A DNA stretch of 64,000 nucleotides from Bifidobacterium longum subsp. infantis ATCC 15697 = JCM 1222 = DSM 20088 (GCF_000269965.1 NC_017219.1:744001-808000); one strand, 5' to 3'; counted from the first letter of the stretch, positions 26,381 to 35,577 are shown. Made by a program: numbers and translations. Notes: generated by a model not told the origin, from the letters alone.

Positions 26381-27628
26381 TCACCACTCGTGCATGGTGC
26401 CGTCAAGCAGGCGGTCAACGGGGAGCGGAGCCGGCTGGTACGGATACTTCGCCGCAAGCTTCTCGTCGAAGTCGACGCCCAGCCCAGGCTTGTTGCCCGG
26501 GTGCAGATATCCATCCTTGAAGGTGTACGAAGTGTGGAACACCTCGAGAGTCTCCTCGGAATGCTTCATGTACTCCTGGATGCCGAAGTTCGGAATCGCT
26601 AGGTCAAGGTGCAGGTTCGCAGCCATGCCGACCGGGGAAACGTCGGTCGGACCGTGGAAGCCAGACTTGACACCAAAGAGCTCGGCGAAGGCCATGAGCT
26701 TCTTCATGTGGGTCAGACCACCGGTGTGGGTGACGGCGGAACGCACGTAGTCGATGAGCTGTTCCTTGATCAGGGTGATGTAATCGCTCCACGAGTTGAT
26801 AATCTCGCCGATGGCGATAGGCGTGGTGGTGTGCTCACGCACGATGCGCAGGAATTCTTGATTCTCCTCGGCCGGAGTGGAGTCTTCCATCCAGAACAGG
26901 TCGTACGGCTCGAGCGACTTGCCGAAGCGAGCTGCCTGAATCGGGCTCAGACGGTGGTGGGAATCGTGCAGCAGGATGAGGTCCTTGCCGTACTTGTTAC
27001 GAACTTCCTCGAACACTCCCGGAAGCGTGTTGAGGTAGGTGCGTGCGTCCCAAACCTCTTCGACCGGCACCGTGGTACGGCGGGCAGGCTCGTAGTCGTA
27101 ACGCAGGCCCTTCTCGCCGGCGCCCTGCTGGGAGTTAGCGGAACCGGCGACACCGTAGGTGGACGGAATGCCCGGCAGAGCGAACTGAATACGGGTGGCC
27201 TTGAAGCCCATGTCGCGGTACATGTCGATGGAATCGAACAGGCTCGGGAAGTCCACACCGGAAGCGTGGGCGTAGGTCAGAATGCCGGTGCGGGAAGCGC
27301 CGCCCAGCAGCTCGTAAACCGGGACGCCGGCCTTCTTGGCCTTGATGTCCCACAGTGCCACATCCACAGCGGAGATGGCGGCCATGGTCACCGGTCCACG
27401 CTTCCAGTAAGCACCCTTGTACAGGTACTGCCAGATGTCCTCGATGTTGTCCTCATTCTTGCCGATAAGGCTCGGAGCGATGGTCTCTAGGTACTTCGCG
27501 GCGACGAGCTCACGTCCGTTCAGCGTGGCGTCACCAAGTCCAACGACGCCGTCAGTAGTGGTGATGCGGAAAACGACGAAATTACGTCCCGGGCTGGTCA
27601 CGAAGACTTCAGCTTTTTCGATTGCCAT
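26381..27628 (-). CDS. Mannonate dehydratase (ManD, enolase superfamily)
   Basis: A 415-residue enolase-superfamily dehydratase of the ManD/RspA type. Metal ligands match: Asp222 in HDSHHRLSP, Glu248 in [10 protein letters not shown] and Glu274 in IAIGEI; the catalytic His224 and Tyr158 are present. It removes water from D-mannonate to give 2-keto-3-deoxygluconate (KDG). Position after uxuB and uxaC supports mannonate over other sugar acids; some family members are slow or take gluconate. Start: ATG at 27628, preceded by AGGAAGG. A perfect hairpin lies in the 102-bp gap upstream. Confidence 0.87.
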   Translation of the reverse strand: MAIEKAEVFVTSPGRNFVVFRITTTDGVVGLGDATLNGRELVAAKYLETIAPSLIGKNEDNIEDIWQYLYKGAYWKRGPVTMAAISAVDVALWDIKAKKAGVPVYELLGGASRTGILTYAHASGVDFPSLFDSIDMYRDMGFKATRIQFALPGIPSTYGVAGSANSQQGAGEKGLRYDYEPARRTTVPVEEVWDARTYLNTLPGVFEEVRNKYGKDLILLHDSHHRLSPIQAARFGKSLEPYDLFWMEDSTPAEENQEFLRIVREHTTTPIAIGEIINSWSDYITLIKEQLIDYVRSAVTHTGGLTHMKKLMAFAELFGVKSGFHGPTDVSPVGMAANLHLDLAIPNFGIQEYMKHSEETLEVFHTSYTFKDGYLHPGNKPGLGVDFDEKLAAKYPYQPAPLPVDRLLDGTMHEW

Positions 27629-27643
27629 GGTTATTCCTTCCTG

Positions 27644-27670
27644 TTATGACGCGGCGCGTCCGCGTCATAA
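27644..27670. other. Intercistronic hairpin between uxuB and manD
   Basis: Perfect 10-bp arms TTATGACGCG (27644-27653) and CGCGTCATAA (27661-27670) with a 7-nt loop, right before the manD ribosome site. It has no U-run. It could be an operator or an mRNA-stabilising hairpin. Confidence 0.55.
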
Positions 27671-27730
27671 TCCCCACCTACGGCGAGGAAGCTTATGCTA
27701 TCGGTTATTTGATTATGTTTATGGTTGTGG

Positions 27731-29125
27731 TCACGCGGCTGTCGCCGAAGACAGCTCGTTGACGAGTTCGCTCACCTTGTTGGTGAAAGTGGCGTTGGCG
27801 CCAAGATCCTTGTCCAGGTAGGACACGGCTGGGGTGACGTCATCGTTGACGGCAAGTTTCCTCACCTCGTCGAGATTCACGTCCTTGGCCTCCGTGTTTC
27901 CAAATCGACGCAGGAACACGATCCATGCGGCGACAGCACGTGCCGGAGCCGTGATGTCGCGACCGTCCGCAAGCGCGTGCTTGGCGACAGGCACGATTCG
28001 TACCGGCAGCTTTTGCGAACCATCGGTGGCGATTTGGAAAAGGTGATGGTGAATGCGCGGATTGGAGAATCGCTCCAACAGCTTGGCACGGTAGTCGTCA
28101 CTGGAGACGGACAGGTATGATCCGGCCAGATCCCACCATTCATTCACCCATGCCCGCAGCTGCGGGTCAGCGATGGCCTCGGCCACCGACTCATGACCGA
28201 ACAGCGGGCCGACATAGGCGAGAGTGGAATGCGAACCATTGAGCATCCACAGTTTGCGCTGCTCGTAGGGTTCCACATCATCCGTGATAACGGCACCGGC
28301 CTTGTCCCATGCAGGACGTCCCTTCGGGAAGTCGCCTCGGATGACCCATTCGAGGAACGGTTCCGTGCGCACCGGCGCCACGTCGTACCATCCCTCGTCC
28401 TGTGCCACGGTCTGCAGTTCGGCGTCGGTGGTGGCCGGCGTGATGCGGTCGACCATCGAAGTGGCCCATGCCACGTTGTCGCGAGTCCATTCCAGCAAGG
28501 TGGGGTCCACGGCCTCAATGGCCTGCTCGACGACGCGACGGAACGCGGCTCCGTTGCCTGCGAGGTTGTCGCAGGGAAGGATAGTGATCGCTCCGGCGTT
28601 TGCCGCGCGACGCGCCTCCAGCCCGGCCACAATGCGTGCAGGCACGGTGGCAAGTTCGGACACGTTCACATCGTTACGCAGTTTGGCGAGGTCCTCCGAC
28701 ACGTCGGTGTCGTTGACATCTAGATCACCGTGGGCGTTCCTTTTGTATCCAGCTTCGGTAACCGTGGAGGTGACGATGGACACGTTCGGATCCGCGAAGT
28801 ACTTGTGCAGTGCCGCCATGTCGCCGCCCTCATGCATCGATGAAATCGAAGAGATGACTTCGAACGAATCGCCTTCCGGTGCCGAGGTGATCAGCGTGTA
28901 GACGTTGTCCTGAGGGGCCAGCTTGTCGACCATTCGGCGAGAACGTCCGGTGAAACCGGCGATGCCCCACTGCGCGGTGTCCGGCGCATGTTCCGTGTAC
29001 CAGGCTTGATGCGCCCTGGTGAAATTGCCGATACCAAGATGGATGATGCGCACCGGCGCTGCGGCGCGGCCGTGCTCTGCGCGGTTCAATCTGGGCAATG
29101 ACGTGAAATCATGTGTATCAGTCAT
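27731..29125 (-). CDS. uxuB: Fructuronate reductase (mannitol dehydrogenase family)
   Basis: A 464-residue polyol dehydrogenase with the N-terminal NAD motif IIHLGIGNFTRAHQ, the substrate-side ILPCDNLAGNG and the catalytic-helix region KLWMLNGSHSTLAYVG. In the pathway it reduces D-fructuronate to D-mannonate with NADH. Placement between uxaC and a mannonate dehydratase gene supports UxuB over mannitol dehydrogenase or tagaturonate reductase. Length is normal. It lies 35 nt after uxaC; TTTCAAGGAG precedes the start. Confidence 0.85.
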   Translation of the reverse strand: MTDTHDFTSLPRLNRAEHGRAAAPVRIIHLGIGNFTRAHQAWYTEHAPDTAQWGIAGFTGRSRRMVDKLAPQDNVYTLITSAPEGDSFEVISSISSMHEGGDMAALHKYFADPNVSIVTSTVTEAGYKRNAHGDLDVNDTDVSEDLAKLRNDVNVSELATVPARIVAGLEARRAANAGAITILPCDNLAGNGAAFRRVVEQAIEAVDPTLLEWTRDNVAWATSMVDRITPATTDAELQTVAQDEGWYDVAPVRTEPFLEWVIRGDFPKGRPAWDKAGAVITDDVEPYEQRKLWMLNGSHSTLAYVGPLFGHESVAEAIADPQLRAWVNEWWDLAGSYLSVSSDDYRAKLLERFSNPRIHHHLFQIATDGSQKLPVRIVPVAKHALADGRDITAPARAVAAWIVFLRRFGNTEAKDVNLDEVRKLAVNDDVTPAVSYLDKDLGANATFTNKVSELVNELSSATAA

Positions 29126-29160
29126 ATTTACTCCTTGAAATCAATAAAAGGTCGTTCGAG

Positions 29161-30591
29161 TCAGAGCTTGAACACGTCAGAAGGCTGACCGTCCACGGAA
29201 CGAATGGCGATCTGCTCGCCTTCCTCATAACTCAACCGGTGGTCGGCGACCAGACCGGAGATGTAACGTGCGGTCAGACGACGGTTCATGTCGTGGCGGG
29301 CGGGGATGGAGCACAGCGCACGGGTGTCATCGATGAATCCCGACAGCTTGGCGAAACCAGCGTACGGAACGACATCCTCGTAGTAGCGCAGAATCGGCTC
29401 AGGCGCATCCAGGAACCACCACGGGGCTCCGATGTACAGCGCCGGGTAGTATGCCGCCATTGGAGCGAGCTCGCGGGAGTATGCGGTCTCATCCATGGTG
29501 AATGCCACAAGGTGGAAATCAGGATTCTCGCCGTATTCGTTGAGCATGGGGCGCAGCCAGTGAGCCCAATCAGCCGGCATCGGGCAATCCGCTCCACAGT
29601 CCGGACCGTAGTTGACGAGCTGCTTGCGGTAGTGGTTGCGCATCACGCCGGGGTGCAAGGTCATTACCAGACCGTCGTCCTGCGCGAGCTTTGCCTGGTC
29701 GTTGAGCAGATGGGCGTGCAGCTTGCGTGCCTCATCGGAAGTCAGGCTGCCACTACGAGCCTTGGTGTACAAGCGAATCGCCACATCATCCGACAGGCGT
29801 GTGGTGTCGCCGGACCAATTGACTTCGTCAAGCGAAGGATCCACACCGTAATCGGCGGCGACTGCGCCATGCTGCTTGAAGAACAGACGACGACGGCGCA
29901 TGGCCTCTACGAATCCTTCATAAGTGGCGGTGTTTACGCCAGCCGATTCACCCAGCTGGTCGCAGAGCTGAGCCCAATCCACACGATCGACCGCAAGGTA
30001 GCGATCCGGACGGAAACACGGTGCAAGACGCGCCGGGAAATTGGCGTCGGCGCGCACCTTATCGTGCAGGACCAGGTCATCGGTGGGGTCATCGGTGGTG
30101 GAGATGAAGCCGATGTTGAAACGCTTCACAAGCTTGCGGGTGGTGAAATCGTCGGAGGCAAGGAGCTCGTTGAGCTCATCGTAGATGCTGTCTGCGGTGT
30201 CTTCATTGAGTGGCTTGTTGATGCCGAACACATTGGACAGCGAATCCTCCATCCAGTAACGCATCGGCGTGCCAGCATAGGCATACCAGTACTTTCCAAG
30301 GAGGCGGAAGGCGTTGCGAGATTGTTCTTCGGTGAAGTTCTTCTGGCCCACACCCAGCTCGCTGAAAGGAACACTATGTCCGTGCATGATACGGGTCACG
30401 TAGTGATCAGGAGTGATGAATAGATCGGTGGGGTTCTTGAAATGCTTGTCTTCCGCGAACCAGTCGATAGGGACGTGTCCGTGAGGGGAGATGATGGGAC
30501 GATCCTTGATTGCCTCGTACAGTCGACGTGCGATTAAACGTTGTTCCGGATCCGTTGGGAATAGGCGATCTTCATTGAGCGCGGATACCAT
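29161..30591 (-). CDS. uxaC: Glucuronate (uronate) isomerase
   Basis: A 476-residue amidohydrolase-fold isomerase. The metal-binding SPHGHVPIDWF motif is near residue 35, with the later RFNIGFISTTDDPTDDL, LHPGVMRNHY and SGFIDDTRALCSIPARHDMNRR segments, all typical of UxaC. It converts D-glucuronate to D-fructuronate (and galacturonate to tagaturonate), the first step of the operon. It lies 29 nt after the HIT gene; TAAGGAGTAG precedes the start. Confidence 0.92.
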   Translation of the reverse strand: MVSALNEDRLFPTDPEQRLIARRLYEAIKDRPIISPHGHVPIDWFAEDKHFKNPTDLFITPDHYVTRIMHGHSVPFSELGVGQKNFTEEQSRNAFRLLGKYWYAYAGTPMRYWMEDSLSNVFGINKPLNEDTADSIYDELNELLASDDFTTRKLVKRFNIGFISTTDDPTDDLVLHDKVRADANFPARLAPCFRPDRYLAVDRVDWAQLCDQLGESAGVNTATYEGFVEAMRRRRLFFKQHGAVAADYGVDPSLDEVNWSGDTTRLSDDVAIRLYTKARSGSLTSDEARKLHAHLLNDQAKLAQDDGLVMTLHPGVMRNHYRKQLVNYGPDCGADCPMPADWAHWLRPMLNEYGENPDFHLVAFTMDETAYSRELAPMAAYYPALYIGAPWWFLDAPEPILRYYEDVVPYAGFAKLSGFIDDTRALCSIPARHDMNRRLTARYISGLVADHRLSYEEGEQIAIRSVDGQPSDVFKL

Positions 30592-30620
30592 TGTAACTAC
30601 TCCTTAAAATAGAGGCTTAT

Positions 30621-31049
30621 TCACAGATGCTGGATGATGGCTTTCGCCAATTCCTGATATTGCGATTCGTCGAGGTGGACGCGATCGGGGTTCATTGCGA
30701 ACACCGTCTTCCACTCAAAGCCGTCCCGATACTTGGGGCACAGGTGGAAGTGCAGGTGGTGCCCGTCGTCTCCGTAGGCGCCGTAGTTGATTTTGTCCGG
30801 GTGGAAGGCCGCGTGCAAGGCTTTTGCCACATGGTTCACGTCATTCAGGAAAGCCTCACGTTCCTCATCGGATAGGTCCACGATTTCGGAAACATGATGT
30901 TTCGAGGCAACAATGACACGTCCCTTATGACTTTGTTCCTTGAACAGCACAAGCTTCGAAGCTGGCAGTTCGGCAATTATGATGCCGAACGCGTCCAAGG
31001 CCTCGCCTTCATCGCAGTAGGCGCAAAGTTGTTTCTCTGGCTCTGGCAT
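30621..31049 (-). CDS. HIT-family nucleotide hydrolase/transferase
   Basis: A 142-residue histidine triad protein: the catalytic triad is HHLHFHLCP near residue 98, and a CAYCDEG zinc-type motif lies near the start. HIT enzymes hydrolyse or transfer nucleoside phosphates (for example AMP derivatives). Start: ATG at 31049, preceded by AAAGGACGAG; longer readings lack a ribosome site. It is the first gene of the hexuronate operon, directly before uxaC, an unusual companion. Natural role in this operon unknown. Confidence 0.85.
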   Translation of the reverse strand: MPEPEKQLCAYCDEGEALDAFGIIIAELPASKLVLFKEQSHKGRVIVASKHHVSEIVDLSDEEREAFLNDVNHVAKALHAAFHPDKINYGAYGDDGHHLHFHLCPKYRDGFEWKTVFAMNPDRVHLDESQYQELAKAIIQHL

Positions 31050-31186
31050 ATCTCGTCCTTTGAGAGTTGCTGCAACGATGTGGCTGTTGGCCACATTGCT
31101 GTGTTCGTTTGCAAGTTCTTTTTCAATATATGCGTGGGTCGGAGTGATCAGTGCCGTTTTGCATTTATTTGCTCGAGTTCTAAATA

Positions 31187-31213
31187 GGGTCTATAGGAAC
31201 TTTTGTGGTGCTT
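31187..31213. repeat. Inverted terminal repeat, left end of the IS nest
   Basis: The 27-bp sequence starting GGGTCTATAGGAAC and ending TGTGGTGCTT matches the reverse complement of 36679-36705 at about 24 positions. It stands 93 bp before a zinc-ribbon transposase start, so it is probably that element's left terminus. Confidence 0.75.
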
Positions 31214-31305
31214 ATGATCGAGGTCCGGCCTTGTACGAGTAGGCGTGTCGGCATGCCTTTTTCCCGCGTGGAAAATGATGCACTCCCGGTGGTGGGCTGG
31301 ATGGT

Positions 31306-31446
31306 GTGAGAACGCCATCCAGCAAAGCGAAGAAATGCCCGGTATGCGGGCGTGCGATGAAGAAGAACGGACAGACCGGCAAGGGCACGCAACGATGGAG
31401 ATGCCGGGCCTGCCGGCTGAGCTCGACGATGGTGGATTGGCTACAA
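31306..31446 (+). pseudogene. Transposase, zinc-ribbon N-terminal fragment (IS256/IS1249-like)
   Basis: From a GTG at 31306, 47 codons read through a zinc ribbon, CPVCGRAMKKNGQTGKGTQ then RWRCRACRL, followed by SSTMVDW. This is the usual start of IS1249-type transposases. The gene is cut by the IS3 element at 31447; the rest is absent. Confidence 0.65.
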
Positions 31447-31497
31447 TGTATTAGACAGTCCTATGGGGGACGATTGACATGAGGTTGGAGGCCGACG

Positions 31498-31785
31498 ATG
31501 GCCGACCCGAAGCATCCCCGCCACTACGAGGAGTCGTTCAAGCGGCAGATCGTGCAGCTTTACGAGAACGGCAAGCCGGCGCGCGAGATCAAGGACGAGT
31601 ACGACATCTCGCATTCCACGCTGCACCGTTGGGTCCAGGGCATCCGCAACGGCGGCTCCACCCGGGCCGCGGACAACCGCACGCCTGAGCGGAACGAGCC
31701 GGTCGAGCTGCGCAAGCGCAACAGACAGTTGGAGATGGAGGTGGACGTTTCAGAACAAGCGGCGCCGGTATTCGCACGAAAGTAG
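31498..31785 (+). CDS. IS3-family OrfA
   Basis: A 95-residue helix-turn-helix protein: YEESFKRQIVQLYENGKPAREIKDEY, then DISHSTLHRWVQGI, and a C-terminal coiled coil (ELRKRNRQLEMEVD). It binds the element's ends with OrfB. In IS3 elements a programmed -1 shift fuses it to OrfB; here the downstream frame is broken, so it is probably useless. A GGTTGGAGG ribosome site precedes it. Confidence 0.82.
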   Translation: MADPKHPRHYEESFKRQIVQLYENGKPAREIKDEYDISHSTLHRWVQGIRNGGSTRAADNRTPERNEPVELRKRNRQLEMEVDVSEQAAPVFARK

Positions 31786-31789
31786 CAGT

Positions 31790-32623
31790 GATACGGGCCA
31801 ACGGCCGCCCGCTGCCCGGTATCGGCGCGATGCGGGATGCTGAGCGTTCCCCGCTCCACCTACTACTGGATGACCGAACATCCCGAAGCCGAGCGGGTGG
31901 ATCCGATCGCCGGCGACGTGCACGCGGTCCGGTGCGACAGCCATGAGCGTTACGGCGCCAGGAAGATCAAGGCCGCGCCTGGAGCGGAGGGGCGTCATCA
32001 CCTCCAGAAGGCGCATCGTCGACATCATGAAACGGCGGGGCATGACGAGCGCGTACGCGCGCAGAACGTTCAAACCACACAGGACGCGGGTTAACGAGGC
32101 CAGGCTCGCGAACATCATCGACCGCGAGTTCGACGGCTACGAGCCGCGCACCCGCCTGGCCAGTGACCTGACGTACGTGCGCGTCGGCGGCAAGTGGGCG
32201 TACGCGTGCCTGCTGTCCGGCCTGGCGAACAGGAGCATCGCCGGCCACAGCGCCGACACGGGCCGCACCGCCGACCTGGTCATGGCCGCGTTCGCCACGC
32301 TCGGCTTCCCCCTGACCGAGGTGGAGATGTTCCACACGGACCGGGGCGGCGGGTTCGACAACGCGAAAATCGTCGGGCTGCTCGATGTGTTCGACATCGG
32401 AGGATCGCCGTCGCGCAGGGGCGACCCGTACGACAACGCCGTGGTCGAATCCACCAACAGGCTCCTGAAGAAGGAGCTCATATACCGGAACCACTACACC
32501 AGCCTGGAACAACTACGCTCCGACCTCAACGACTATGTGTGGTGGTCCGACGACCAAAGACTCCACTCCACCCTCGGATACCGGAGTCCGAAGGAATTCA
32601 CCGAACAGGGACTCGTCCTCTAA
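31790..32623 (+). pseudogene. IS3-family OrfB (DDE transposase), frameshifted
   Basis: Three readings make up OrfB: VIRANGRPLPGIGAM, then LSVPRSTYYWMTEHPEAERV...RYGARKIKAA, then from about 31980 a clean 200-residue core. The DDE triad is visible (ASDLTYV, FHTDRGGGFDN, VVESTNRLLKKEL). Frameshifts near 31840 and 31975 disable it unless sequencing errors are involved. Confidence 0.8.
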
Positions 32624-32639
32624 GAACCTGTCCAACACA

Positions 32640-33639
32640 CCGTTGCCAATCCAGAATGCCTGTGCCACGGGCTGCTTTCGGTGTTCGGACATGTCGGCGG
32701 GATGCCGCCCGTGCTCGTGCTCGACAACGCCACCGGTGCGGGTCACCGTGACGCGAAAGGCCATGTGACGCTCGCCACGGTGTTCGACGCGTTCCTTTCC
32801 CGCCACAGGATCGAGGCCAGGTTCCGCAACCCGTATTCCGGCAACGAGAAGGGCGACGTGGAGAACGCGGTCGGGTTCCCGCGCCGCGACCTCATGGTCC
32901 CGCCCCTGGAGGCCGAGTCCCACGGGCAACCCGCCCGCGTCATGCTCGGACGCCGCGACGAACCGGCCCGGAGCCGATCCATTACAAGCTGATGGACGTG
33001 CCCGTCATGGAATGCTTCGACGAGGACCGGAAGGCGTTGACGCCCCTGCCGTCCACGCGTTTCGACCCGATCCGGTGGGAAAGCGGGAAGGCAGGCAAAT
33101 ACGGTCGCATCGGCATCGACCCCAACCGGTACCTCGCCGGCGGCGAGTGGCATGGCAGGCGACTCCCGGCCGCGGTCAGGCGGGACAGCGTGCGGATCGC
33201 CGACCCCAAGTCGGGCGAAGTGGTCGCCGAATACCCCAGGCAGTACGGCAGGACTGCCGGCACGCTGCAGGATCCCGCGCTGGTGATGCCGATGCTCGCC
33301 GCCCGCCCGGGCTCATGGAGGGAGACGCCGATACGCCCGGATTTCCCCGAGGACGTGCGCGAATGGCTCGACCAGGCCGGCAGGCAACGGTTGCGCGACA
33401 GTCTCAGGGCCATCGCCCAGGCCGCGGAAGCGGCGGGCTTCGACAACGCCATGCTCGCCGCGTCCGACTCGATCGGGTTGCGGCCCGATGCCAGGCCCGC
33501 GGACACGGACCTGGTGTCGCTCGCCCTGCGCCACCGGGACGGCGACTGGGACGAGGCAAGCGACCAGGGTCCTGACCTGACCGGCCACGACCGGTTCATC
33601 ACCGGGACCGGGCCGGAAGGCAAGGAGGAGACGCGATGA
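32640..33639 (+). pseudogene. istA: IS21 transposase IstA, 5'-truncated and frameshifted
   Basis: The reading begins inside the catalytic domain (SVFGHVGGMPPVLVLDN; RNPYSGNEKGDVENAVGF has the final catalytic Glu). A frameshift near 32970 switches to a second frame (LMDVPVMECFDEDRKALTPLPS) covering the remaining C-terminus to 33639. The N-terminal helix-turn-helix and first catalytic Asp are gone. Confidence 0.82.
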
Positions 33640-34418
33640 GCAGGAGACCTGATCCCAGGATCCCCGAGACCAGGCGCCGCCGGGCCGGCACCATCGCCAA
33701 AAGCGAACGCGTCATGGCCATGAGCCGGCACCTGACCCTCACGCGCGGCGTCCTGGCCGACCACCTCGCCCAAGCCACGCCCGCCCAACTCGACTTCATC
33801 GAGTCCTGGTTCGAGGCCGAGCCCGCCAGCCGGGAGCAATCCAAACGCGCGCGGCTGCTCAAGGCGGCCGGGTTCCCCAACGCGAAGGGTCTTGACGGCT
33901 ACGACTGGTCGGACCTCAGGATGCCGCCGGACTGGGGGCGCGTCCAGCTCGAGAGCCTGGAGTTCGTCGGCAAAAGCGAGGACCTCGTGCCCTACGGTCC
34001 GGTCGGCACCGGCAAAAGCCACCTCGCCGTCGCCCCGGGAAGGCTCGCATGCATGAACGCCATGCCCGTCAGGTTCTTCACCGCCTCCGGCCTGCTCATG
34101 CGCCTGAGGCGCGCGAAACAGGAGAACCGGCTCGACGGGGAACTCGCGGCCATCGGCAAAGCCAGGCTCCTGATCATCGACGAATTCGGCCACATGCCCG
34201 TCGACGAGGAAGGCAGCAGGCTCCTGTTCCAGGCCGTATCCGACTCATACGAGACCAGGAGCATCATCTACACCACGAACATCGAATTCAGCGGATGGGG
34301 CCGCGTGCTCGGCGACAAGAACATGGCCGCCGCGCTCATCGACCGCACCGTCCACCACGGACGCATGATCAGGTTCGAGGGCGAATCCTACAGACGGACC
34401 CACGCCCTCATGCAATAA
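33636..34418 (+). CDS. istB: IS21 helper ATPase IstB
   Basis: A 260-residue AAA+ helper of IS21 transposition with Walker A GPVGTGKSH near residue 125 and Walker B LLIIDEFGHMP, followed by YTTNIEFSGWGRVLGD and the C-terminal HHGRMIRFEGESYR. The start overlaps the istA stop by 4 nt. The reading frame is intact, but its partner is dead. Confidence 0.9.
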   Translation: MSRRPDPRIPETRRRRAGTIAKSERVMAMSRHLTLTRGVLADHLAQATPAQLDFIESWFEAEPASREQSKRARLLKAAGFPNAKGLDGYDWSDLRMPPDWGRVQLESLEFVGKSEDLVPYGPVGTGKSHLAVAPGRLACMNAMPVRFFTASGLLMRLRRAKQENRLDGELAAIGKARLLIIDEFGHMPVDEEGSRLLFQAVSDSYETRSIIYTTNIEFSGWGRVLGDKNMAAALIDRTVHHGRMIRFEGESYRRTHALMQ

Positions 34419-34538
34419 CAAAACAACCAAAACCAGACGAAACCAGCCGACGGTAACCCGGTAAAAAATTGACCGGTAACCCGGACAGCCACCCACGGTA
34501 AAACGGCACACCAGCGCTTGACAAAACACAATATATGA

Positions 34539-34581
34539 AAACCGGTGATGCCGACCCATTTCAGGTCGGCATCACCGGTTT
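34539..34581 (-). terminator. Terminator for the minus-strand gene at 34673
   Basis: Perfect 18-bp arms (34539-34556, 34564-34581; core CCGGTGATGCCGACC) and a 7-nt loop; on the minus strand TTTTCATATATT follows. Nothing else but the IS21 end is seen between 34419 and 34672. Confidence 0.82.
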
Positions 34582-34672
34582 CCATAAAACGCCGTATTCG
34601 TGAAAGTCATTCAAAAATACAAGCCGAATTCCTGATCTGCCGATGACGGCAATCAAGGATAATCACCTGAGA

Positions 34673-35107
34673 TCAGGCGGCCTTTTTGCGGCCGCGGCGC
34701 TTCATGGTGCCGGCGGTGGCGTTGGCCACGTCGAAGATCACGGTCTTGCTTTCGGGGTAGGCGGTACCGTTGACGGACTGGTAGGCGATTTCGCCTTCCG
34801 GTGCCTCGGGCAGAGTGAGGTATGCCTTCACTGCTTCAATGAGCGTGGCTTCCTTGACGCTTACCGAAGCGGCCTGCTTGCCTTCGGGCTTGCTGAACTT
34901 GATGGCGTTGCCGGCCTTGGCGGTGGTCGGGGTCACGGCGATCTGCCTGGTCTTGTCGTTGATCAGCACCTTGACGTACGCCGGGAATCCGAGCGCTTCA
35001 GCGGTGGCTTTGTTGAAACGAATGGCGGAATCGGTGACGGTCAGAACGGTCTTGCCCACCGGCTTGACCAGCTGAACCTCTTCGAATCCCTGAAGCAATG
35101 AAGCCAT
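34673..35107 (-). CDS. Conserved bifidobacterial hypothetical protein, basic C-terminus
   Basis: A 144-residue soluble protein from the ATG at 35107 (AAGGAGAG upstream). It reads as a compact alpha/beta domain (LTVTDSAIRFNKATAEALGF; VKVLINDKTRQIAVTPT) ending with the strongly basic tail MKRRGRKKAA, which might bind nucleic acid. No known catalytic motif. It has its own terminator, an intact reading frame and its own ribosome site although it sits inside IS debris, so it may still be expressed. Function unknown. Confidence 0.72.
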   Translation of the reverse strand: MASLLQGFEEVQLVKPVGKTVLTVTDSAIRFNKATAEALGFPAYVKVLINDKTRQIAVTPTTAKAGNAIKFSKPEGKQAASVSVKEATLIEAVKAYLTLPEAPEGEIAYQSVNGTAYPESKTVIFDVANATAGTMKRRGRKKAA

Positions 35108-35364
35108 AATTGCTCTCCTTATTGCATTGGTCACGTGTCTTTTTACGTCGCTAATTGTAGCCAGCTAATTCCGTATTATACAAATCCATGCATGCATGAT
35201 TGCATAATTGAAGAACATTTGACCTGCGTATTGCGCTCCTCGAATAGCGCTGATTCAGCCAATGCCAAGGAAAAGGGGAAACGGGAACCCGCGATATCAG
35301 CCGTATTGAACATAGAAGTATGCAATTTCAGCATCGCGATGGCTGACCGGTCTTTTTGCCGGCT

Positions 35365-35475
35365 CTATTTGCCGCTCTGCAAGCCAATTCCTCGGTCGGC
35401 AAGCTTGGCTCGGGTGTAGTATTCGGCCATCACGGAACGGCATTGATTGCCGGTGCATACATACATGATCTGCAT
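35365..35475 (-). pseudogene. Low-molecular-weight protein tyrosine phosphatase, N-terminal fragment
   Basis: A 36-residue frame with ribosome site GAAGGGA starts MQIMYVCTGNQCRSVMAEYY. It carries the complete phosphatase loop C-T-G-N-Q-C-R-S (Cys7, Arg13) where the family usually has a Pro after RS; here it is Val. A TAG stops it after residue 36, whereas the family has about 150 residues and needs a later catalytic Asp. Either a gene remnant or a very short peptide; remnant is more likely. Confidence 0.7.
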
Positions 35476-35577
35476 AACGACGTCCCTTCTCAAGTGTTGC
35501 GAGCATTCCCTCGTATATTCCAGTGAGCATTCCTCGTGAATATGCGTGCGTTATGTACCGTAGCAATAACATGGAAA

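Larger units (their letters stand above)
31447..32639 (+). mobile_element. IS3-family element, about 1.2 kb, degenerate
   Basis: Left end TGTATTAGACAG (31447-31458) and right end GAACCTGTCCAACACA (32624-32639) are imperfect inverted repeats. Between them lie OrfA and a frameshifted OrfB. Length fits IS3 elements. Left neighbour is a zinc-ribbon transposase, right neighbour the middle of an IS21 gene, so flanking DNA was lost or exchanged. Confidence 0.75.
32640..34523 (+). mobile_element. IS21-family element, left end missing
   Basis: It holds the C-terminal two thirds of IstA and an intact IstB. The right terminus is around 34430-34523, with repeated GGTAACCCGG blocks and the end GCGCTTGACA. 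The left terminus and the start of istA were replaced by the IS3 element. Confidence 0.78.
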
